From RGIG2206 sp045648425 (GTDB lineage: Bacteria; Bacillota; Clostridia; Oscillospirales; Acutalibacteraceae), in NCBI GenBank assembly GCA_045648425.1, contig JAZRNV010000089.1, positions 22,721-86,720 of the forward strand: DNA of 64,000 bases. The letters run 5' to 3'. Both the position numbers and the translations under genes were made by a program. The notes beneath the pieces are model-generated. The model ran no database searches. It had not been told where the DNA came from and saw only the letters and a list, made by a program, of their open reading frames with translations. Below are positions 6,465 to 15,102 of this stretch, one piece after another; within the stretch, counting starts at the first letter, position 1; each line of letters begins with the position of its first letter.

Positions 6465-8384
6465 ATGAACTTTGTAAAAATTCTTAATCAAAACCGTGAT
6501 GCCCTTACGGCCACAAAAAAAGATTTTAAAGCTGTTTTTGAAATTATGTTTTCTCACCGAGATTTGAATGCTTGTGAAGAAAATGACGGCTTCAGAATTA
6601 AAAAGCACACCTATGGCCAGGCATACGATGCAATACTTAAAGCTGCCAACGCCCTCAAAAGCAGAGTCGGTGTTAAGCATCAGTATATCGCAGTGGAAAT
6701 TGAAAACTCTTACAATTGGATTATTGCCTTTTGGGCTGCCCTTGTAAGCGGCAACAAGCCCTATCTTGTCAACACCAGATACCCCGAAAGCTTAACAAAC
6801 GCCATATTAAAAACGCTCGATATAAAATACTCACTGTGCGTCGGCGGTTCCCGACTTGAGGTTGAAGGCATTGACGTCACCGCCCTTTCGTCCCAAACCC
6901 CATGCGGACTTGAGGATATGGAGGATGAAATCGCCTTTTCATCCTCTGCAACATCTATGAATGAGGTTGTCTGCTTTTATTCGGGTTTTCAGGTTGCGGA
7001 ACAGGTTTTAAACTTCGACTCTATTATCAAAGAGTGCCCTCGAATGGTAAAAACCCATAAGGGTCAAATCAAGCATCTGGCATTTTTGCCCTTCTATCAC
7101 GTGTTTGGCCTGTTTGCCGTTTACTTTTGGTTTTCTTTTGTTGGCGCAACAATGGTCTTTTTGCGCGATTACTCTGCCGACACAATTCTTAAAACCTGCC
7201 GCCGTCATCAGGTAACCCACATCTTTGCCGTGCCAATGCTGTGGCATACGGTAGAGCAAAAGGTGCTCAAATCGGTAAATGAGTTGGGTGAAAAGCAGGA
7301 AAAGAAATTTATTAAAGGGCTAAAAGCAATGACCCGTTTGCAAAACGCCTTTCCGAACATTGGCCCCGAAATTGCTAAAAAGGTGCTGTCTAAGGTTACA
7401 AACAAGCTGTTTGGCCCTTCGATTATCTTTTGCATTAACGGCGGCAGCTATCTGAGAAGCAGTGCTGCAGAACTGCTAAACGGCTTGGGCTACAGCATCC
7501 ACAACGGATACGGAATGAGCGAAATCGGCATCACTTCGGTTGATTTGCGCGTTAAACCAAAGCATTTAAATCAAAACTCCATCGGTCGACCCTTTGATGC
7601 AGTAGAATACAAAATCGATGAAAACGGCGTGCTTTTGGTCAAAGGCACCACCCTTTGCACCAAAAAGCTTGTTAACGGGCAAGAAAGAACTGTTGACGGC
7701 TGGTTTAACACCGATGACAACATGACTGAAAAGGACGGGTACTATTTCATTTATGGCCGTCAAAGCGATATCGTTATAGGAGACAACGGCGAAAACATCA
7801 ATCCCGACCGCGTGGAGCAAGTGTTCAGCATTCCTGCCGCCAAAGCCCTGTCGGTATTGGGCCTGCCTAAAGACAACGGCGAAGAGCTGTCGATGATCGT
7901 TCAGATAAGTCCCTATCTTAACAGCGCACAGATAAACGAAATCAAAAAGCAGGTGTATGACATCAACTCCACCCTGCCTCACGTGTCTGCTGTAAGAAGG
8001 TTTTACTTTACCACCGACCCGATTATGTCGGAAAATGCAATTAAAGTCAGCCGCAAGCAGCTGATGGATTTTATCAAGCGCGGTGTGGTTAAGCTGACCG
8101 ATTTTGAACAATCGGCCTCCCCTGTCAGCGGCGACGAAACAGGCAAGCCATTGTCGGCGCTGGAGATTGAGGTGGCAAAAATCATTGCCGAAAATCTCGG
8201 CATTGATGCTGCCGCCGTCACACCCGAGGCACATATCTTTTTTGACCTGGGCGGCTCAAGCATTCAGTATTTCTCTATACTGACCGCCATTTCCGAAAAA
8301 TTCGGAATGGAAGGATACAATCAAGGAGATACCTATTGCTATACCCTTAAGGATATTTGCGAATATATAGAAAGACGTTTATGA
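6465..8384 (+). CDS. AMP-dependent acyl ligase fused to a C-terminal carrier domain
   Basis: Encodes 639 residues. Residues 1-545 are an ANL-superfamily adenylation enzyme; residues 560-639 are a phosphopantetheine carrier domain with attachment serine in DLGGSS. Recognisable ANL parts are YGMSEIG, the hinge region TDDNMTEKDGYYFIYGRQSD, GENINPDRVE and the C-terminal lysine segment NAIKVSRKQL. The usual P-loop (TSGSTGxPK) is degenerate, reading FYSGFQVAEQ, so ATP use may be altered. The likely role is to load an acyl or amino acid group onto its own carrier domain and pass it to the acyltransferases encoded next. No strong RBS precedes the ATG. The substrate is unknown. Confidence 0.82.
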   Translation: MNFVKILNQNRDALTATKKDFKAVFEIMFSHRDLNACEENDGFRIKKHTYGQAYDAILKAANALKSRVGVKHQYIAVEIENSYNWIIAFWAALVSGNKPYLVNTRYPESLTNAILKTLDIKYSLCVGGSRLEVEGIDVTALSSQTPCGLEDMEDEIAFSSSATSMNEVVCFYSGFQVAEQVLNFDSIIKECPRMVKTHKGQIKHLAFLPFYHVFGLFAVYFWFSFVGATMVFLRDYSADTILKTCRRHQVTHIFAVPMLWHTVEQKVLKSVNELGEKQEKKFIKGLKAMTRLQNAFPNIGPEIAKKVLSKVTNKLFGPSIIFCINGGSYLRSSAAELLNGLGYSIHNGYGMSEIGITSVDLRVKPKHLNQNSIGRPFDAVEYKIDENGVLLVKGTTLCTKKLVNGQERTVDGWFNTDDNMTEKDGYYFIYGRQSDIVIGDNGENINPDRVEQVFSIPAAKALSVLGLPKDNGEELSMIVQISPYLNSAQINEIKKQVYDINSTLPHVSAVRRFYFTTDPIMSENAIKVSRKQLMDFIKRGVVKLTDFEQSASPVSGDETGKPLSALEIEVAKIIAENLGIDAAAVTPEAHIFFDLGGSSIQYFSILTAISEKFGMEGYNQGDTYCYTLKDICEYIERRL

Positions 8385-8387
8385 TAT

Positions 8388-9029
8388 ATGTTTAAAAACA
8401 AGGTTATTGTAAATTTATTTGTGGGGTTCGTAAAACTGACAGGTTTGCCTGCCGCCTGGGTGTTTTTTAAGCCCAAGGTGTTTTATATGGGCAAACGCAC
8501 TTCTTTGCCCAAGCCCTGCATTGTTGTTTCAAACCACAAATCCTTAATGGATTTTGTGCTATACCTTTTGATATTTCCCTTCAGAACCATACGCTTTCTG
8601 ATGGCTGAGGTGCTTTTTAACAAAGGCAAGCTGTTTGGCAAGTTTTTGCACGCTATCGGCGGCATAAAGGTTGACCGTGATGCTCACAGCTTTGACTTTG
8701 TGTCTGACGCTTTGCAGGTGCTTGACGAGGGCGGCACGGTAGGCATTTTTCCCGAAGGAAGATTGCCCATTGGCGGAAAGCCCTGGCCCTTCACCCCAAG
8801 CACCGCCTTCATTGCAATGCATACCGACGCACCTATTGTTCCCGTTTATACCGACGGCAACTATGGTCTTTTCAAACGCACAAAGGTAATGATTGGCGAA
8901 AAAATACACCTTGGTGATTACTGTGACCCCTCTTTGTCACAAGAAGAACAAATCAAGGCATTGACCGAGCTGCTGGAAAGCAAGGTTTATGCCCTAAAAG
9001 ACGAATTGACAAAAAGGACAGAAAAATAA
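8388..9029 (+). CDS. PlsC-type 1-acylglycerol-3-phosphate acyltransferase family protein
   Basis: Encodes 213 residues of the LPLAT/PlsC family, which moves acyl groups from acyl-ACP or acyl-CoA onto lysophosphatidate or related acceptors at the membrane. The catalytic NHx4D motif is H50/D55 (NHKSLMD). Motif III FPEGR lies at residues 121-125, and a hydrophobic N-terminal stretch (residues 6-27) can sit in the membrane. It starts 3 nt after the ligase stop and its own stop overlaps the start of a second acyltransferase gene, so it is translationally coupled in the cluster. The acceptor could be a specialised lipid rather than phosphatidate. Confidence 0.88.
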   Translation: MFKNKVIVNLFVGFVKLTGLPAAWVFFKPKVFYMGKRTSLPKPCIVVSNHKSLMDFVLYLLIFPFRTIRFLMAEVLFNKGKLFGKFLHAIGGIKVDRDAHSFDFVSDALQVLDEGGTVGIFPEGRLPIGGKPWPFTPSTAFIAMHTDAPIVPVYTDGNYGLFKRTKVMIGEKIHLGDYCDPSLSQEEQIKALTELLESKVYALKDELTKRTEK

Positions 9030-9682
9030 TGCCAGACATCAAAAAACAATCGAGTCATAAGCTTTTTAGCTTTAAAACCATTCCTATGGATATGGCGCGG
9101 CTGGTCTGCAGTCCGTTGCCTCTTATATTCCGTCTGCAAAGGGTTGACACCGCAGGCAACAAATACACAAAAAAGCACAAAGGCGGTTTTATTTTGGCCG
9201 CCAACCACACCAGCTTTGCCGACCCCTTCTTGGCAGGAACCGCTATCTGGTACCGCCGCTCCTTCATCCTGGCAGCCGAGGTTGTAATGAGAAATTGGTG
9301 GCGCTCTTTTCTGCTTAAAGGTGTGGGGTGCATAAAAATCGACCGCAACGTGGCAGATATTGAAGCCATCAAAAAATCGGTGCAGGTGCTCAAGGATGGC
9401 TATGTGCTGACCATCTTCCCCCAAGGGGGCATTGATGTTGACGGCAATAATCAGCTGAAATCGGGCGCAGTGCTGATGGCATTACAGGCAGGCGTGCCTA
9501 TTTTGCCCATACATATTCACAAGCGGCAAGGCAAGCTTGGCAAACGCAAGGTTGTTTTTGGTGATATGATATATCCCGGCGAAATGTGCACAAAAAAATT
9601 TCCGTCCACCAAGGATATTGAGGGCATAACCCAACGCCTGACAGAAGAAATGAACAGATGCAAAGATGCAATAAAGGAGTAA
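9029..9682 (+). CDS. second PlsC-type acyltransferase
   Basis: Encodes 217 residues of the LPLAT family. The NHx4D motif is H60/D65 (NHTSFAD). Motif III reads FPQGG instead of the usual FPEG, replacing the glutamate that normally helps bind the acceptor phosphate, which suggests a different acceptor from its neighbour. It overlaps the first acyltransferase gene by one base (TAATG). Two dissimilar acyltransferases beside a dedicated ACP suggest two successive acylations of one product. Confidence 0.87.
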   Translation: MPDIKKQSSHKLFSFKTIPMDMARLVCSPLPLIFRLQRVDTAGNKYTKKHKGGFILAANHTSFADPFLAGTAIWYRRSFILAAEVVMRNWWRSFLLKGVGCIKIDRNVADIEAIKKSVQVLKDGYVLTIFPQGGIDVDGNNQLKSGAVLMALQAGVPILPIHIHKRQGKLGKRKVVFGDMIYPGEMCTKKFPSTKDIEGITQRLTEEMNRCKDAIKE

Positions 9683-9685
9683 ATT

Positions 9686-9922
9686 ATGAGTACTTTCGAA
9701 AGATTGGTTGAAGTTTTTAAAGCGGTTTTTGACGGCGAAGTAGATATCAGCAAGCTCACCGTGGATGCCAACCTGCGTGAGGATGTAGGTATGAACTCTA
9801 TCGGTATGCTTTATATGGCCATGGCTCTTGAAGAAGAGTTTGAGGTAAAATTTACCAACGAAGATTTTATCTCCATCGCCACCGTAAAGGACGTTATCTC
9901 CTGCATTGAAGGCAAGCTGTAA
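9686..9922 (+). CDS. acyl carrier protein
   Basis: Encodes 78 residues, acidic and helical, with the phosphopantetheine serine in the segment DVGMNSIGM (serine about residue 37), where typical ACPs have DSL. Length and fold fit a free-standing ACP. It follows AAGGAG and lies 3 nt after the second acyltransferase. Being encoded inside this cluster, it is probably a specialised carrier for the ligase and acyltransferases rather than the AcpP of general fatty-acid synthesis. Confidence 0.9.
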   Translation: MSTFERLVEVFKAVFDGEVDISKLTVDANLREDVGMNSIGMLYMAMALEEEFEVKFTNEDFISIATVKDVISCIEGKL

Positions 9923-9924
9923 TT

Positions 9925-10332
9925 ATGGAATGGATTTCAGCCGAGCCCAAATTTGGGGATATTATAAGAACTAAGGTCAGCTTTTATTATCACTATGGCA
10001 TTTTTGCAGACCCCCAAACTGTCATTCAGTTCGGGTTGCCTGACGATGTCAACCGACCTGCCGATCAAATTAAGGTGCTTACCAGCGATATTTACGCTTT
10101 TTTGATGGGCGGCGAGCTTGAGGTCGGCAAAATGAGTCGCGCCGAGGTTAAAAAAAGCCGCAGCGCCAAAGAGATAGTAGACATTGCCCTCTCCCGTCTG
10201 GGCGAAGGCGGCTATCACATCTTTCATAACAACTGTGAGCATTTTGTTTATGAATGTGCCTTTAATGAGAAAAAATCTGAATTTGTAAGCTCAGTCAGAG
10301 ATTCTATCAGAAAGAAACTGGGCAAAAAATAA
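9925..10332 (+). CDS. LRAT-like (NlpC/P60-superfamily) putative thiol acyltransferase or hydrolase
   Basis: Encodes 135 residues that match the LRAT/H-rev107 fold: an N-terminal FGDIIR strand, histidine H23 in YYHYGIF, Q35 in VIQFG where many relatives have a second His, and the nucleophile C104 in the hallmark NNCEHF. Members of this superfamily transfer acyl groups through a cysteine thioester or cleave acyl or peptide bonds. The gene starts 2 nt after the ACP stop with no RBS of its own, so it is translationally coupled to the ACP. It probably handles the same acyl groups. No signal peptide is seen, so it acts in the cytoplasm or at the inner membrane face. Confidence 0.8.
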   Translation: MEWISAEPKFGDIIRTKVSFYYHYGIFADPQTVIQFGLPDDVNRPADQIKVLTSDIYAFLMGGELEVGKMSRAEVKKSRSAKEIVDIALSRLGEGGYHIFHNNCEHFVYECAFNEKKSEFVSSVRDSIRKKLGKK

Positions 10333-10350
10333 AAAAGGAGGTGCCACGGT

Positions 10351-11025
10351 ATGTGGATTGTTTGGACGCTACTTGGAATTATTGCCGCTATTGTGGCGCT
10401 TATAATCTTTTTGCCCGTCTATATCATCATCAAAACCGATGAGGACGGACAGCTTGTTATTTTATATAAAATTCTTTTCAAAACCTTTGGCGAGCATCCT
10501 GACCCTAATAATCCCCTTTTGAAGGCCATCAAAAAATCGGTGGGCCTGACGATTTTTGATAAAAAGCAAAAAACTACCGAAGGCGGAGCATCCTCAGAGA
10601 GCGACCTTCCCGGCTTTATTTTTACCGTTAAGGATATGTTCCGCGTTTTAGGCACCTTGCTTTTAGAGGTTAAAAATTTGCTGAAGCACTGCACCGTTAA
10701 AAAACTGCACATCACCGCCGTTTGTGCAGGTGAGGATGCAGCAGAGGCCGCTATCAACTACGGTCAGCTTTGCACGATTATATACCCATTCATCGGACTG
10801 GTGCATTCGGCCATGAAGGTAAAAAGAAAAGCGAAAAATCTTGATATACGCTGTGATTACAACGCAACCGAAGAAATTTTTCGCTTTAATTCTCTTATTT
10901 CTGTAAGATTGGGCACAGTGCTTGTTGCCTTCTTTAAGGTATCTTACAAGGAAGCAATGCACAATGTAGAGGTTTTGAAAGAGCAGGATCGTTTGAGAGA
11001 AGCGCAAAATCAAAACAAAAAGTAA
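10351..11025 (+). CDS. DUF2953-like membrane-anchored protein
   Basis: Encodes 224 residues with one N-terminal membrane helix (about residues 4-28), a charged linker, and a domain with KKLHITAVCAGEDAAEAAINYG and LDIRCDYN segments typical of DUF2953 proteins. The function of this family is not established. RBS AAGGAGG precedes the ATG, and the gene closes the acyl-transfer operon. Its stop lies directly against the stop of the convergent hydrolase gene, with no terminator between them. Confidence 0.7.
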   Translation: MWIVWTLLGIIAAIVALIIFLPVYIIIKTDEDGQLVILYKILFKTFGEHPDPNNPLLKAIKKSVGLTIFDKKQKTTEGGASSESDLPGFIFTVKDMFRVLGTLLLEVKNLLKHCTVKKLHITAVCAGEDAAEAAINYGQLCTIIYPFIGLVHSAMKVKRKAKNLDIRCDYNATEEIFRFNSLISVRLGTVLVAFFKVSYKEAMHNVEVLKEQDRLREAQNQNKK

Positions 11026-12000
11026 TCAATTCTCAAAAAATTCAAATATGGCCTTCAGGCATTCCTCTATCACTTGGCTTTCCCCCGAAAAGAGGTTGTG
11101 CCCTGCTTCTACGATTTTTACTCTGCAATCGGGGCAACCCTTGGCAAAGGGAATGTGATAAGAGGTTTTAACAACAGTATCATCGGTTGCTGTTATAAGC
11201 AGCATGGGTATTGTAAGCGCCTTTAAGAAAGAACGTTTCATCATTTTTGGACGCATTTTGAGAGTCTCATAAACCCATCCGTTGGATAATGGCGTGGTTT
11301 GATACATCGGCTCCTTACGCCGCCAATCCATATTATAATCAAAACGCTTGCGGCTGTTGTGCTCTTTTTCCTTAAACTCGGGGTTAGGATCAAACTCCTT
11401 GGCGTATCTGTAACGGGCTTTGTAGCCCTGAAAAAATCCGCACACACCTGTGCCGTTTCGTGCAAGCCAAGGTGGAACCCCATTAAGCTCCGGCTCGATG
11501 AGAGGAGACGAAAGCACGGCCTTTTTGATTTTGTGCTTGTAGCTTTTAAGATAAAGCGCAGTAACCGCGCCACCCATTGAGTGAGAAAAAATATAAAGGG
11601 GCTTTTGAGTAACCTTTTGCACCACCCCGGTAATAAAGGCATTAAGGTCGTCGGCATAATCTTTAAATCTGTCCACGTGAAGCAGAGTTATATCCTCTGC
11701 CATTCGGCAGGAAAGTCCGTGGCTGCGTTGGTCATAAACAAACACATCGTAGCCAAAGTTTAAAAAGTAATATACCGTTTCGTTGAATTTTTTTGTAAAC
11801 TCACTTAAACCGTGAACAATAATAATAGCGCCCTTGCTCGATGGTTGGGTAAAATACTCGTAATAAAACTTTTTACCGTCAAAGGTCTCAAAGAAGCCGT
11901 TAGTCATACACTGCGCGATGGTCTCCTCAGCCATTGGCATTTTGACTGCAAAATCTTCTTCACTAAAAACGTCAAGCGTGTGGGTGGGGTTAAAGTTCAT
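11026..12000 (-). CDS. alpha/beta hydrolase, monoacylglycerol lipase/lysophospholipase type
   Basis: Encodes 324 residues of a soluble serine hydrolase. Visible triad parts are the nucleophile elbow SHSMGG, an acid in TATDDTVV, and the terminal histidine in EAGHNLF. The oxyanion region reads VHGLSEF and a YDQRSHGLS strand-loop is conserved. The ATG at 12000 follows an AGAGGT site; a TTG 20 codons earlier would overlap the divergent neighbour's start. The family acts on monoacylglycerols and lysophospholipids, which fits the lipid genes on both sides. No signal peptide. Confidence 0.85.
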   Translation of the reverse strand: MNFNPTHTLDVFSEEDFAVKMPMAEETIAQCMTNGFFETFDGKKFYYEYFTQPSSKGAIIIVHGLSEFTKKFNETVYYFLNFGYDVFVYDQRSHGLSCRMAEDITLLHVDRFKDYADDLNAFITGVVQKVTQKPLYIFSHSMGGAVTALYLKSYKHKIKKAVLSSPLIEPELNGVPPWLARNGTGVCGFFQGYKARYRYAKEFDPNPEFKEKEHNSRKRFDYNMDWRRKEPMYQTTPLSNGWVYETLKMRPKMMKRSFLKALTIPMLLITATDDTVVKTSYHIPFAKGCPDCRVKIVEAGHNLFSGESQVIEECLKAIFEFFEN

Positions 12001-12050
12001 TTTTAATACCTCTGCCTTCAGACTAAAATTTAATTCAGGTGGTGATAATA

Positions 12051-12998
12051 ATGTTATCAAACAAAAAAGCTACGCTAAAAAAGGTTTTGATAATTATTAT
12101 CGCCCTGGTGTTAATATTCACTGCTGTTTCTATGGCGGCCACAAAATTTATCTATGACGGCATATTTGCACGCTATGATAAAGCTCTGCAAGTGCCGGAT
12201 GAATTGGGGCAAATGGTTGACAGCAGACAAAAAATCAGTTATAATTCCGGAGATAACCTTTTAACCGGTTATCTTTATATTTGTGACGGCCCCAATAAAA
12301 AAGACGGGCTTGTTGTGCTGGCTCCCGGCTTCAGAGCGGGTGCCGACAGCTATCTCTGCCAGATCGACAGCTTGCTTAATTACGGTTGGTCGGTGTTTGC
12401 CTTTGACCCTACGGGCAGCTTCGGCTCAGAGGGTGAATCCTGCATCGGGTTTTCTCAAGAACTGCTGGACCTCGAAGCCACCCTTGACCATATCGAGCAA
12501 AAGGGACGTTACGGTTTTGAGCATCTGGCTATATTAGGTCACAGTCGCGGCGGTTATGCGGCCTGCTGCGCCTTAAGAAGCAAGCACAATATATCTGCAG
12601 TTGTTTCGGTAAGCGGTATAAACAGCGCCATGGACGGCATTATTGAGCCGTCAGCCGATAAGGTAGGCGCCCTGGCCTACGGTAACTACGGCTTTTTATG
12701 GCTTTACCAGGCAGTGCTGTTTGGCACCGACACGGTCAACGTCAAGGCCTGCGAAGAGATTAACAAATCGGATACTCCCGTGCTGATTGTTCACGGCAGT
12801 AACGACCAACAGGTTTCGCGCGACAAGCACTCGGTTATAGCTCACAAGGAATGCATAACAGCACCTGATACCGAGTATTATATTTGCTCCAAATCGGGGC
12901 AAAACGGTCACACCAGCTTGCTTTTTGACGGTGAGGAAGGTGCCAACGAGCAGCTGATGAAACGTATAAACGAATTTTTTGAATGTAAAATGAACTAA
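12051..12998 (+). CDS. membrane-anchored alpha/beta hydrolase
   Basis: Encodes 315 residues. An N-terminal transmembrane anchor (about residues 9-31) places the hydrolase domain outside the cell. The nucleophile elbow is GHSRGG, with an acid in HGSNDQQV and a histidine in NGHTSLLF near the end. The ATG at 12051 was chosen because AGGTGGTGA lies just upstream. It is divergent from the preceding hydrolase with only 50 bp between start codons and is followed by a glycosyltransferase gene. The substrate is unknown: an ester or lipid at the outer membrane face is likely. Confidence 0.82.
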   Translation: MLSNKKATLKKVLIIIIALVLIFTAVSMAATKFIYDGIFARYDKALQVPDELGQMVDSRQKISYNSGDNLLTGYLYICDGPNKKDGLVVLAPGFRAGADSYLCQIDSLLNYGWSVFAFDPTGSFGSEGESCIGFSQELLDLEATLDHIEQKGRYGFEHLAILGHSRGGYAACCALRSKHNISAVVSVSGINSAMDGIIEPSADKVGALAYGNYGFLWLYQAVLFGTDTVNVKACEEINKSDTPVLIVHGSNDQQVSRDKHSVIAHKECITAPDTEYYICSKSGQNGHTSLLFDGEEGANEQLMKRINEFFECKMN

Positions 12999-13016
12999 AA
13001 CAATTTGGGGGTAAAA

Positions 13017-14039
13017 ATGAAGGTTGTTTTAATTCCTGCCTATGAACCGGACTGTGAACTCATTAAGCTTACACAACAGCTAAAGGCAGAGGGCTTTTCT
13101 GTTTTGACAGTTGATGACGGAAGCGGCGAAAAATACCGTCACATATTCGACAGCGTAAAAGAGTACGCCACCGTTATAGCCCTTGATAAAAACAGTGGCA
13201 AGGGTGCTGCTTTAAAATTCGGTATGCGATACATCCGCTCAAATATGCCTGATTGCGAAGCGTTTATCACCTGCGATGCCGACGGTCAGCACAAGGTTGA
13301 GGATGTTGTAAGAGTAGCCAATATGCTTGACGAAAAGAACTCTTTTGTGCTTACCGTAAGGCGCAGAAAAAAAGGCATTCCTCTGCGTTCAAAGGTGGGC
13401 AACGATCTGTCTCGTTTCGTTTATGCCCTGCTGGCCGACAAGTATCTTTCAGATAATCAGTCGGGCTTGCGCGGTTTTAACATAAAGCACATCGACTGGC
13501 TTATAGAGGTTGAAAAAGACAACTATGACTATGAGATGAACGTGCTGTTTTATGCCGCAAAAAAGAGCATTAAAATATCAACACTGATGATTGAATCAAT
13601 CTACATAAACAACAACGCATCATCACATTTTAACCCCATTGGAGATACAATCAAAATTTATAAGGGGCTCTTTACCCGTGCCTTCGGTAAATTTATAGCT
13701 TTTGCAGTGTGTGAAATTTTGGTGCTGATTGCATCCATCATTTTCGGTTATGAGCATTTGAGTTACACCTTGCCCGTTATCGGTGCTGTTGGATACGCCT
13801 TGACCATTTTGCTTAATATGTTCATTTTCTTCAGAAAAACCGAAATATATGAGTACAGAAGCACCCTTATTTATACGGTAATTTATTATTTCTTTTACAC
13901 CTTAAGCTGCACCACAATAGGACTTGCTTTTCCGCAAATTCCTTTGTTTGCCGCCTTTAACTTTGTTTATCTGGTGTTTATTCCCATAAGATTCTTTTTT
14001 CACAAGTTTATTGCGATGGCAACAACGCCAAAAGAATAA
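13017..14039 (+). CDS. GT2-family glycosyltransferase with GtrA-like membrane tail
   Basis: Encodes 340 residues. Residues 1-215 are a GT2 (dolichyl/polyprenyl-phosphate sugar synthase-like) domain with VDDGSG, the DxD-type motif CDADGQH and DNQSGLRGF. Residues 220-335 hold about four membrane helices resembling GtrA, which is linked to flipping or transfer of lipid-linked sugars. The likely role is to attach a sugar to a polyprenyl phosphate or a membrane lipid. The ATG at 13017 has GGGGG 5 nt upstream; a TTG four codons earlier is less likely. It lies 18 nt after the hydrolase, in the same operon. Confidence 0.85.
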   Translation: MKVVLIPAYEPDCELIKLTQQLKAEGFSVLTVDDGSGEKYRHIFDSVKEYATVIALDKNSGKGAALKFGMRYIRSNMPDCEAFITCDADGQHKVEDVVRVANMLDEKNSFVLTVRRRKKGIPLRSKVGNDLSRFVYALLADKYLSDNQSGLRGFNIKHIDWLIEVEKDNYDYEMNVLFYAAKKSIKISTLMIESIYINNNASSHFNPIGDTIKIYKGLFTRAFGKFIAFAVCEILVLIASIIFGYEHLSYTLPVIGAVGYALTILLNMFIFFRKTEIYEYRSTLIYTVIYYFFYTLSCTTIGLAFPQIPLFAAFNFVYLVFIPIRFFFHKFIAMATTPKE

Positions 14040-14052
14040 TTTTTTGTTATTT

Positions 14053-14088
14053 AAAAGACAAACATTCGTTTAAGAATGTTTGTCTTTT
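14053..14088. terminator. bidirectional terminator between glycosyltransferase and plsX
   Basis: A perfect 15-bp stem (14053-14067 with 14074-14088, core AGACAAACATTC) has A/T-rich flanks on both sides and sits between two convergent genes. Confidence 0.92.
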
Positions 14089-14111
14089 GTTTTTTGTCAT
14101 TTAAGTTTCGA

Positions 14112-15092
14112 TCAGCTCAAGGCATCCTTCATAAATGAAATAAAATTGCCATCCTCCAATCGGAGTATCTGATCAATGCAGGCGTGTGCCGTATCACGAT
14201 TGGCAGAGCCGTGCATCTTAACCACTGTTTTTTGAGGGCCAAGGAAGGTAGCTCCGCCCTGTGAATTAAAGTCGAACACCTTAAAAAGACGCTTTTTGAG
14301 CTCTTCCAGCTGTGGGCAGGGCGATTCCGCCGCCACGGCATCGGCCAACGCAATAGCCGCCTTGCCTGCTGCCTCGGTATTTTTAAGCAAAATGTTGCCT
14401 GCAAAGCCATCAGCAACAATAACATCCGCCTGACCCATCACCAGGTCATAGCCCTCTACATTACCGATAAAGTTAAGGGGAAGCTCTTTTATAAGAGAAA
14501 ACGCCTCTTTTGTTAGGGCATTGCCCTTGTGATCCTCTCGTCCAACGGAAAGCAAGCCGATTCGGGGGGATTCAATTCTACACATACTTTTCGAGAAAGC
14601 ATTGCCCATCTTGGCATAGCGCACTAGATCGGCAGCAGAGCAATCCATATTGCCGCCGCAATCGACCAAACAAACCAGATTGTCAGTCATACAGGGTAGC
14701 GCTGAGGATAATGCGGGATACTTTAGGCCTTGAAGCAAGCCCAATCGGCATATTGAGCCCACAAGCAGAGCACCTGTATTGCCTGCCGAAAGCATTGCAA
14801 CCGCTTGGTCGTTTTGCTTTAGAAAATCATATGCCATAACCATTGAGCAATCATCATGGCCACCGAAAACGCAGGTGGGTGGATCGTCATTGGTTATGAA
14901 TTTATCGGTATGGATTATGCTGTAACGGCTATCGGGAATGTTTTGGGAGTCAAGCAATGCCTTCACGGCCAACTCGTCACCGACAAAGACAACGTCAAAA
15001 TCATCCCGTGTCTTTAAGGCGTCGCACACACCCAACACAACCGGCTCAATGCCATTGTCGGCGCCGTACACATCCACAACGATTTTTCGCAT
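14112..15092 (-). CDS. plsX: phosphate acyltransferase PlsX
   Basis: Encodes 326 residues, the usual PlsX length. The enzyme reversibly interconverts acyl-ACP and acyl-phosphate at the membrane surface. Family signatures are the N-terminal VDVYGADNG, AMLSAGNTGALLVGS and DGFAGNILLKNTE. It is the last gene of the fakB-fakB-fakA-plsX operon, 10 nt after fakA. This order links acyl-phosphates made by the Fak kinase straight to acyl-ACP, so imported or recycled fatty acids can enter lipid synthesis. RBS AAGGAG. Confidence 0.95.
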   Translation of the reverse strand: MRKIVVDVYGADNGIEPVVLGVCDALKTRDDFDVVFVGDELAVKALLDSQNIPDSRYSIIHTDKFITNDDPPTCVFGGHDDCSMVMAYDFLKQNDQAVAMLSAGNTGALLVGSICRLGLLQGLKYPALSSALPCMTDNLVCLVDCGGNMDCSAADLVRYAKMGNAFSKSMCRIESPRIGLLSVGREDHKGNALTKEAFSLIKELPLNFIGNVEGYDLVMGQADVIVADGFAGNILLKNTEAAGKAAIALADAVAAESPCPQLEELKKRLFKVFDFNSQGGATFLGPQKTVVKMHGSANRDTAHACIDQILRLEDGNFISFMKDALS

Positions 15093-15102
15093 AAAAAGCT
15101 CC

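Noticed and set aside
11923..12060. TTG start at 12060 for the minus-strand hydrolase
   Set aside because: The extra 20 residues match nothing, overlap the divergent gene's start and lack an RBS; the ATG at 12000 is better.
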